Source: Thermoanaerobaculales bacterium (GTDB lineage: Bacteria; Acidobacteriota; Thermoanaerobaculia; Thermoanaerobaculales; Sulfomarinibacteraceae). Taken from it: a stretch of 5,629 nt of DNA. The DNA lies in the NCBI GenBank assembly GCA_025456385.1, contig JALOKS010000186.1, positions 1-5,629 of the forward strand, in the 5' to 3' direction. A program made the translations under genes and the position numbers. Below are positions 1-4,481 of this stretch, in pieces. The notes below the pieces were generated by a model that saw only the letters and a program-made list of their open reading frames with translations, was not told where the DNA came from and did not search any database. Positions within the stretch are counted from its first letter, which is position 1, and the number at the start of each line of letters is the position of its first letter.

Positions 1-380
1 GCCGCCAGGACCGCGTCGGTGCACGGCGGCGTGCGGCCGTGGTGCGAGCAGGGCTCGAGCGTCACGTAGAGGGTGCCGCCCCGCGCCCGCTCGCCCGCCT
101 CCGCGAGGGCGAAGACCTCGGCATGGGGCCCACCGCAGGCCGCGTGGTAGCCCTCGCCGGCGAGCTGACCCTGTGCGTCGAGGACGACCGCGCCGACCAT
201 CGGGTTCGGGGAGGCGCCGCAGCGCCCGCGCGCCGCGAGCTCAAGGGCGCGCGCCATCCAGCGTTGGTCGGGGTCGGGTGGGCCGCTCCCCGGCGGTGCC
301 GGGTGGCCCGGACCGGCCGGCGCCGGTCCCGGCCGCGAGCGCTCGCGGTGCGGCGGCGCGCTCGGCAGCGGGCGTCTCAC
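1..380 (-). CDS. ribD: Riboflavin biosynthesis deaminase/reductase RibD, N-terminal part
   Basis: This is the 5' part of RibD, running off the left edge after 126 complete codons. The visible portion is the cytoplasmic zinc deaminase domain, which deaminates 2,5-diamino-6-(ribosylamino)-pyrimidinone 5'-phosphate in riboflavin synthesis; the reductase domain would lie beyond the edge. Seen: RWMARALELAARG (40-52), PNPMVGAVV (58-66), the zinc motif PHAEV (H86, catalytic E88) and TLEPCSHHGRTPPC with Cys ligands C111 and C120. All deaminase residues are intact. The start chosen is GTG at 380-378, which overlaps the ftsY stop as GTGA. The only later start, ATG at 257-255, would cut into the first conserved helix. 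With GTG the protein has a Pro/Gly/Ala/Arg-rich extension of about 37 residues before the usual RibD beginning. Whether RibD is bifunctional here cannot be seen. Confidence 0.93.
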   Translation of the reverse strand, partial: MRRPLPSAPPHRERSRPGPAPAGPGHPAPPGSGPPDPDQRWMARALELAARGRCGASPNPMVGAVVLDAQGQLAGEGYHAACGGPHAEVFALAEAGERARGGTLYVTLEPCSHHGRTPPCTDAVLA

Positions 381-1366
381 CCGAGGCCGCCTTTCGCGGG
401 TGGCGGCGACGCCGCCCGATCCGCGGTGCCGCTGCCGGCCTCGACCTCGAGCAGGGAGTCGACGAACTCCTGCGCGTCGAAGGGCAGCAGGTCGTCCTCC
501 CCCTCGCCGACACCCACCCACCGCACCGGCAGCTTGAGCCGATCGGCGATGGCGAGGATCACGCCGCCCTTCGCGGTGCCGTCGAGCTTGGTCAGCACGA
601 CGCCGGTGACCCCGGCGACGGCGCCGAAGCGCTGCGCCTGCTCGATGCCGTTCGCCCCGGTCGTGGCGTCGAGGACCAGCAGCACCTCGTGCGGCGCTCC
701 CGCGACCTCGCGCGCCGCCACCTTGCGCACCTTCTCCAGCTCCTTCATCAGGTTCGAGCGCGTGTGGAGACGCCCGGCGGTGTCGACCAGCACCTCGTCG
801 CGGCCCTGCGCCCGGGCCGAGGCGATGGCGTCGAAGACCACCGCGGCCGGGTCGGCGCCCTCCTGCTGATGGACGACCGGCGCGCCGACGCGCCGGGCCC
901 AGACCTGGAGCTGCTCGACTGCGGCAGCGCGGAAGGTGTCGGCGGCCGCGAGAACCACCGAGCTCCCCTCCTCCTGGCGGCGTTTGGCGAGCTTGGCGGC
1001 GGTCGTGGTCTTGCCGGTGCCGTTGACGCCGACCAGGAGCGTCACCCGGGGCCGCTCCCCCCCGTGCTCGACGCGGTTCGCCGCGTCCGCCGCCTCGAGG
1101 AGGGCGAGCAGCCGCCGCCGGACGGCCGGGCGGAGCTGGTCGGCGGTCGTGATGTCCCGCCTGCGGACCTCTTCGCGCAGCTCGTCGACCAGGCGGAGCG
1201 AGAGCTCGACGCCGGCGTCCGACGCGATCAGGGCGGTCTCCAGGCGGTCGAGCGCGACCGCCTCGACCGGCCCGGAGCGGCGGAAGGCTTCGCCCGCCTT
1301 CTCCAGGAACTCGGTGTGGGTCATGAAGAGGCCGCGCTTGAGCTTGCCGAGAAAACTCCGAGACAT
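377..1366 (-). CDS. ftsY: Signal recognition particle receptor GTPase FtsY
   Basis: FtsY is the SRP receptor: it docks SRP-ribosome complexes at the inner membrane and, with Ffh, hydrolyses GTP to pass nascent membrane proteins to SecYEG. The 329-residue protein has an amphipathic N-terminal helix (FLGKLKRGL, about 5-13), a helical N domain (about 15-100) and an SRP-type G domain. G motifs: GVNGTGKTTT (113-122; many FtsY have V where T118 stands), DTFRAAAVEQL (143-153), DTAGR (195-199), TKLDGTAKGG (259-268) and GVGE (285-288). The long acidic A domain of Escherichia coli FtsY is absent, as in many bacteria. A low-complexity tail of about 20 residues (SGTADRAASPPPAKGGLG) follows the usual end near FVDSLL. 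The start is ATG 1366 behind a G-rich stretch; a second Met at residue 15 is possible. It follows the LC7 gene by 45 nt and its stop overlaps the ribD start. Distinguished from Ffh by the missing M domain. Confidence 0.96.
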   Translation of the reverse strand: MSRSFLGKLKRGLFMTHTEFLEKAGEAFRRSGPVEAVALDRLETALIASDAGVELSLRLVDELREEVRRRDITTADQLRPAVRRRLLALLEAADAANRVEHGGERPRVTLLVGVNGTGKTTTAAKLAKRRQEEGSSVVLAAADTFRAAAVEQLQVWARRVGAPVVHQQEGADPAAVVFDAIASARAQGRDEVLVDTAGRLHTRSNLMKELEKVRKVAAREVAGAPHEVLLVLDATTGANGIEQAQRFGAVAGVTGVVLTKLDGTAKGGVILAIADRLKLPVRWVGVGEGEDDLLPFDAQEFVDSLLEVEAGSGTADRAASPPPAKGGLG

Positions 1367-1379
1367 CCATCCCCCGCGT

Positions 1380-1405
1380 CGCGCGGATCGCGGGACGGCC
1401 GCGCG
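1380..1405. repeat. GC-only inverted repeat between LC7 gene and ftsY
   Basis: A perfect 7-bp inverted repeat (CGCGCGG at 1380-1386, CCGCGCG at 1399-1405) with a 12-nt loop lies in the 45-nt gap upstream of ftsY. In the minus-strand transcript it would form a hairpin ending about 13 nt before the ftsY ATG. No U-tract follows, so it is not an intrinsic terminator. It could be an mRNA processing or stability element, or chance in such GC-rich DNA. Confidence 0.3.
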
Positions 1406-1411
1406 GCGGGT

Positions 1412-1774
1412 TCAGGCGAGCTGCTCTGCGAAGGCTCTGGCGGAGCGGCGGAGGCAGTTCAGGGCCTGAGCTTGCGAGGCGTCGCGATCAACAACGAGCA
1501 CCACATGGTAGCCGTCGGGGAGCGTCTGCGTCAACGTGACCAGGCGGGAGCCCGCGAGGACGACGCTCGCGATGCCTCCGCTGCCGGTGGCGGCGGCCAC
1601 GGAGTGGAGCTGGCGCATGAAGATGCTGTGGTACGCGCCCTCGATCTTGAGCCCGAAGGGGTCGCCGGCGCGGGCCACCCAGTCGACGGCCTCGCCCTCC
1701 GGGTCGACGAAGATGGCGCCGAGCGCCTGCGGGACCTCCGCGAGCAGCGCGCCGAGCAGGGACTTGAATGCCAT
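1412..1774 (-). CDS. Roadblock/LC7 domain protein (MglB-like fold)
   Basis: A 120-residue protein made of a single roadblock/LC7 domain. These small dimeric proteins bind Ras-like GTPases; bacterial examples include MglB, the activator of the polarity GTPase MglA. Seen: an N-terminal helix (1-14), strand pair ALGAIFVDPEGEAVDWVA (17-34) with the acidic turn typical of the family, a central helix (about 41-58), strands GIASVVLAGSRLVTLTQTL (67-85) and GYHVVLVVDRDA (88-99), and a C-terminal helix (100-119). No signal peptide or membrane segment, so cytoplasmic. The ATG at 1774 forms TGATG with the stop of a possible 29-codon ORF; its own Shine-Dalgarno is only a weak GGGA. No mglA-like GTPase gene is visible; the only GTPase nearby is FtsY, which is not of the Ras-like type. 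Family assignment is by pattern; the cellular role is unknown. Confidence 0.78.
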   Translation of the reverse strand: MAFKSLLGALLAEVPQALGAIFVDPEGEAVDWVARAGDPFGLKIEGAYHSIFMRQLHSVAAATGSGGIASVVLAGSRLVTLTQTLPDGYHVVLVVDRDASQAQALNCLRRSARAFAEQLA

Positions 1775-1863
1775 CAGGTTCCCGCAGCCGAAACGCTCGC
1801 CGGCCGTGCCGCCACGGCGCAGGGACCTCCTCCTCGGGCGAGACCCGGTGCGCCGGGGCGCAT
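1774..1863 (-). CDS. Possible 29-residue small ORF bridging two operon genes
   Basis: An ATG at 1863-1861 overlaps the stop of the TPR lipoprotein gene (TGATG). The frame stays open for 29 codons and ends with a TGA at 1776-1774 that overlaps the ATG of the LC7 gene (again TGATG), so it fills the 88-nt gap exactly. The peptide begins MRPGAPGLARGGG and ends VSAAGT; it is rich in Gly, Ala, Pro and Arg, has one Cys and resembles nothing I know. The Shine-Dalgarno upstream of its ATG is weak, but a strong one (AGGAGGAGG) lies inside it, 10 nt before an in-frame GTG at 1815. It may be a coupling or leader peptide carrying ribosomes to the LC7 start. In DNA this GC-rich, open frames of this length are common, so this may be coincidence. 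Confidence 0.27.
   Translation of the reverse strand: MRPGAPGLARGGGPCAVAARPASVSAAGT
1826..1834 (-). promoter_or_regulatory. Strong Shine-Dalgarno-like AGGAGGAGG ahead of LC7 gene
   Basis: The minus strand reads AGGAGGAGG here, far stronger than the weak GGGA next to the LC7 start. It is about 51 nt from the LC7 ATG, too far to serve it directly. It is 10 nt from an in-frame GTG (1815-1813) of the bridging small ORF, whose translation would end on the LC7 start. It could also be an internal ribosome pause site. Confidence 0.35.
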
Positions 1864-2669
1864 CAGCCCTTGCCGAGCAGCGACCGCGCCGTCGCGGCCT
1901 CGGCCGAGTCGGGTGCGCCGGCGATCACCCGCTCGAGGTAGGGCCTCGCGGCCGCCGTGTCGCCCATCAGCATGAAGAGCTTGCCGAGCTCGAGCGCGAC
2001 CGCGGTCGATTCCGGGAACTGCAGCTTGGCCTCCTCGAGCAGCACCCGGGAGCGCTCGAGCTCACCCTGGCGTTGGGCGAGCCTCGCGAGCTGCAGGTAG
2101 GCGTCGAAGACCGGGTTCGGCAGCGCGATCGCCCTGCGGAAGTTCTCGTCCGCGGCGCCGAGCTGGCCTTGATCGAGGTAGGTCAGACCGAGGTTGTAGT
2201 AGACCTGCTTGCGGTAGGGGTAGGTCGAGTCGGCGAGCACCGCGATGAAGTCGACCTCGGCGAGGTGGAGCTGGCCCATCGCGAGATAGGTGGCGCCCCG
2301 GTTGTTGCGGGCATCGGTGAAGCCGGGAACGAGGTCGAGCGCCTCGTCGAAGGACTGGAGGGCGCGGTCGAAATGACCGAGGTTGAGGTGGCAGACGCCG
2401 ATCATGTTCTTGTTGGTGGCGTTGCCGGGGGCGGTCCGATCGGCCTGCTCGAAGGCCTCGAGCGCCGCTTCGATGCGACCCTGCTGCATGAGGACCGAGC
2501 CCTGGCGCATCAGGGTCATGGAGCCGAGGGGATCGCCGGTGGCGGCCGGCTTCTGCTTCTGCTCCGACGGTTGGGAGCTGGGCTCGGCGTCCCTGGCGCC
2601 CGAGGAGCTCGCGCAGGCGGCGGCGAGACCGAGGATGCAGATGGCGGCGACGGCGGGGGATCGGCTCAT
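1863..2669 (-). CDS. TPR lipoprotein, PilW/Tgl-like type IV pilus assembly factor
   Basis: A 268-residue predicted lipoprotein with about six tetratricopeptide repeats. The N-terminus has a short hydrophobic signal ending LGLAAAC, putting the lipidated Cys at residue 19, followed by a Ser/Gln/Lys/Pro-rich linker (20-48). Repeats run roughly 50-83, 84-117, 118-151, 155-187, 188-220 and 221-254. NNRGATYLAMGQLHLAEVDF, then VLADSTYPYRKQVYYNLGLTYLDQGQL, with a short insertion around the Y-P-Y, resembles the PilW/PilF/Tgl family, outer-membrane lipoproteins that help assemble the PilQ secretin of type IV pili. That call rests on pattern memory; a generic TPR lipoprotein is the alternative. The start is firm: GGAGG lies 4 nt before the ATG, and the ATG overlaps the HD-GYP stop (ATGA). 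Coupling to a c-di-GMP enzyme and an LC7 protein agrees with a motility role. Confidence 0.85.
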   Translation of the reverse strand: MSRSPAVAAICILGLAAACASSSGARDAEPSSQPSEQKQKPAATGDPLGSMTLMRQGSVLMQQGRIEAALEAFEQADRTAPGNATNKNMIGVCHLNLGHFDRALQSFDEALDLVPGFTDARNNRGATYLAMGQLHLAEVDFIAVLADSTYPYRKQVYYNLGLTYLDQGQLGAADENFRRAIALPNPVFDAYLQLARLAQRQGELERSRVLLEEAKLQFPESTAVALELGKLFMLMGDTAAARPYLERVIAGAPDSAEAATARSLLGKG

Positions 2670-4393
2670 GAAACCTCCGGGGAAAGCTCCTGCGAGCCCT
2701 GGGTGGGCGGGCTGATATCGCCCGCGCTGACGGCGGCGGTGAAGGCGTCGATGACCTTCGGGTCGAAGCGGCTTCCGACCATGGAGCGCATCTTCGTGAG
2801 GACGTAGTCGAGGGTCATGGCCTGCTGGTAGGGCCGGGTGGTGGTCATGGCGTCGAAGGTGTCGGAGACGCCGATGATCCTCGCGACCATCGGGATCTGC
2901 TCACCCTTGAGCCGGTCCGGGTACCCGGTGCCGTCCCAGGTCTCGTGGTGGTTGCGGATCCCCGGGATGATGTCCTTGAGCATCCGGATCGGGCTCATGA
3001 TCTGGGCGCCGATGGCCGGATGCTGGCGCATGACCTCGAACTCCTCGTCGGACAAGCCGCCGGGCTTGTTGAGGATGCCGTCGCGGATGCCGAGCTTGCC
3101 GACGTCGTGCAGGATGGCGGCGATGTGCACCCGGAACACCTCCTCCTGGGACAGGCCGAGGTGCCGCGAGATCGCCATTGCGTAGGAGGCGACCCGCTCG
3201 GAGTGGCCGCGGGTGTAGGGGTCCTTGGCGTCGATGGCGGCAGCCAGGGTGCGGATGGTTTCGAGGAAGAGCTCCTGATTCTGGCGCAGGGCCTGCCGGA
3301 GGCGTCGCACCAGCGCCTCGATGTTGCCCGCCATGTTGTTGAAGTTGCTGCCGAGGAGAGCGATCTCGTCCGCGCCGCGCACGGTGGCGCGGACGGTCAG
3401 GTTGCCGTCGGCGAGCTGGGAGGTCGTGGCGGCGAGGCTCTGCAGGGGGGTGATGAGTCGCCGGCTGAGCGCGAAGCCGATGCCGAGCGCCACGAGGGCA
3501 GCGAGCGCGATCAGGCCGAGGGTCCGCAGCTGGTTGGTACGGACCGGCGCATAGGCCTCGGCGGCCGGCCGCTCGATCAGCACGCCCCAGCCGAGGACGC
3601 CGGCGGGCGCCATCGATGCGAGGACCTCGCCCTGGTCGCCGAGCGGGTGCTCGTAGGTGAGGGTGAGACGCTGCGGATTGGAGAGGAAGTCGCGCACCAG
3701 CGGCGAAGCCGAGGCGTCGATGCGGCGCATTTCGGGGCGGGAGGAGATCACGACCCGGCCGCGGTCGTCGACGACGCTCACCATGAGACCGGCGTAGGTG
3801 TTGGCCCCGAGGCGATCCTGGAGCGGCCCGAGGTCGAGCGCGCCCGACAGCGAACCCCAGATCTCGCCGTCGCGCGAGCGCAGCGGGAAGGCGAAGATCG
3901 CCTTCGGCGCCTCACCCGTCGGCAGCTCGAGGAGCACCTCCTGGACGGCCTCCCCGCGGACCGTGCGCAGGTGGGCCTCCTGGACCGCGGCGTCGATGAG
4001 CCTGACCGTCGCCGGGTTCAGGTTCGGCAGCGCGGCGAAGGCGCCGATGCCCTCGGTGGGGACGATCTGCAGTGACACGAAGGCCCGGCCCGGCTCGTTG
4101 GCCATCCCCTGCAGGAGCTCGCCGAAGCCGTCGGCGTCGATGAGCTCGGCGGCGGCCAGGGCGCGGGCGGCGCTCTGGAGCTGGGTGCGGTGGGTGTCGA
4201 CGAACAGCGAGAGCTCGCCCGCCAGGCTGACGGCCTGGCGGCCCAGGAAGCGGTTCTCGACGGTCGTGAGGTGGGTGCGGCTGGACGAGATCAGGGCCAG
4301 GCCGACGGCCACCATCGGCACCACGGTGACCAGCACGAGGGTGGCGGCGATGGGGTAGGTGAGGCTCGAGCGGAGACGTTCGAGAAAGCCCAT
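2666..4393 (-). CDS. Membrane Cache-like/HAMP/HD-GYP c-di-GMP phosphodiesterase
   Basis: A 575-residue inner-membrane sensor enzyme predicted to hydrolyse cyclic di-GMP. Order: TM1 (about 14-35), periplasmic double-Cache-like domain (about 40-285; GLMVSVVDDRGRVVISS at 202-218, GWGVLIERP at 268-276), TM2 (about 290-308), HAMP (309-362; ITPLQSL and DEIALLGSNFNNM), a short coiled linker, then HD-GYP (about 375-555). Catalytic residues are all present: H397 (GHSERV), H429-D430 and K433 (HDVGKLG), H458 (QHP), H482-H483 (NHHE), DGTGYP (487-492) and D511 (SDTFDAM). There is no GGDEF or receiver domain. The frame stays open upstream to 4792, but that part overlaps polX antisense and is low-complexity, so ATG 4393 is taken (MGFLERLRSSLTYP, a normal cytoplasmic lead into TM1). 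No good Shine-Dalgarno precedes it. It is first in the minus-strand block; the stop overlaps the next ATG. Confidence 0.95.
   Translation of the reverse strand: MGFLERLRSSLTYPIAATLVLVTVVPMVAVGLALISSSRTHLTTVENRFLGRQAVSLAGELSLFVDTHRTQLQSAARALAAAELIDADGFGELLQGMANEPGRAFVSLQIVPTEGIGAFAALPNLNPATVRLIDAAVQEAHLRTVRGEAVQEVLLELPTGEAPKAIFAFPLRSRDGEIWGSLSGALDLGPLQDRLGANTYAGLMVSVVDDRGRVVISSRPEMRRIDASASPLVRDFLSNPQRLTLTYEHPLGDQGEVLASMAPAGVLGWGVLIERPAAEAYAPVRTNQLRTLGLIALAALVALGIGFALSRRLITPLQSLAATTSQLADGNLTVRATVRGADEIALLGSNFNNMAGNIEALVRRLRQALRQNQELFLETIRTLAAAIDAKDPYTRGHSERVASYAMAISRHLGLSQEEVFRVHIAAILHDVGKLGIRDGILNKPGGLSDEEFEVMRQHPAIGAQIMSPIRMLKDIIPGIRNHHETWDGTGYPDRLKGEQIPMVARIIGVSDTFDAMTTTRPYQQAMTLDYVLTKMRSMVGSRFDPKVIDAFTAAVSAGDISPPTQGSQELSPEVS
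2674..2678 (-). promoter_or_regulatory. Ribosome binding site of the TPR lipoprotein gene
   Basis: GGAGG on the minus strand, 4 nt before the ATG at 2669-2667 and inside the end of the HD-GYP gene. It fixes the start of the lipoprotein and supports translational coupling at the ATGA overlap. Confidence 0.75.
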
Positions 4394-4406
4394 TCCGACA
4401 CCGGGC

Positions 4407-4415
4407 ACTATATCA
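4407..4415 (-). promoter_or_regulatory. Extended -10-like box for the HD-GYP operon
   Basis: The minus strand reads TGATATAGT, matching the extended -10 pattern TGnTATAAT at all but one position. No convincing -35 is seen at the expected distance. Transcription would start near 4400, only about 7 nt before the ATG at 4393, giving an almost leaderless mRNA, which agrees with the lack of a Shine-Dalgarno there. Confidence 0.35.
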
Positions 4416-4416
4416 T
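4411..4416 (+). promoter_or_regulatory. -10-like box for polX
   Basis: TATCAT differs from TATAAT at one position and overlaps the opposite-strand box by two bases. It would start transcription near 4423 and leave a 5' untranslated region of about 60 nt. No good -35 is visible. Confidence 0.22.
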
Positions 4417-4472
4417 GTCGGTGTGGATCGGGCCGGTTCGGCCGGCTGCTTCTCGTTGGATTCATTGGTTTT

Positions 4473-4477
4473 GGAGG
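4473..4477 (+). promoter_or_regulatory. Ribosome binding site of polX
   Basis: GGAGG followed by TGGG and then ATG at 4482. It decides the polX start, because the frame also stays open some way upstream without a comparable signal. Confidence 0.75.
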
Positions 4478-4481
4478 TGGG

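Larger units (their letters stand above)
4394..4481. promoter_or_regulatory. Divergent intergenic promoter region
   Basis: This 88-bp region separates the HD-GYP gene (leftward) from polX (rightward) and is the most AT-rich patch in the window. It should hold promoters for both directions. Besides the -10-like boxes listed separately, it has a direct repeat GGCCGG (4431-4436 and 4440-4445) that also gives a small inverted repeat GGCCG-GTT-CGGCC (4431-4443). That could be an operator or chance. I recognise no regulator site. Confidence 0.6.

Noticed and set aside
1803..1818. Hairpin GCCGTG-CCGC-CACGGC as a terminator after the lipoprotein gene
   Set aside because: A perfect 6-bp stem but no T-tract on either strand, and it sits inside a tightly packed co-directional gene cluster.
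173..1975. 600-codon open frame on the plus strand
   Set aside because: It lies antisense to ribD, ftsY, LC7 and the lipoprotein gene, its peptide is Arg/Gly/Ala/Pro-rich without any recognisable domain, and such long shadows are normal in GC-rich coding DNA.
1536..2807. 423-codon open frame on the plus strand
   Set aside because: Antisense shadow of the TPR lipoprotein and LC7 genes; low-complexity Glu/Gly/Val/Leu-rich peptide, no family motif, no ribosome binding site.
2945..4075. 376-codon open frame on the plus strand
   Set aside because: Antisense to the HD-GYP gene, whose intact catalytic motifs prove the other strand is coding.
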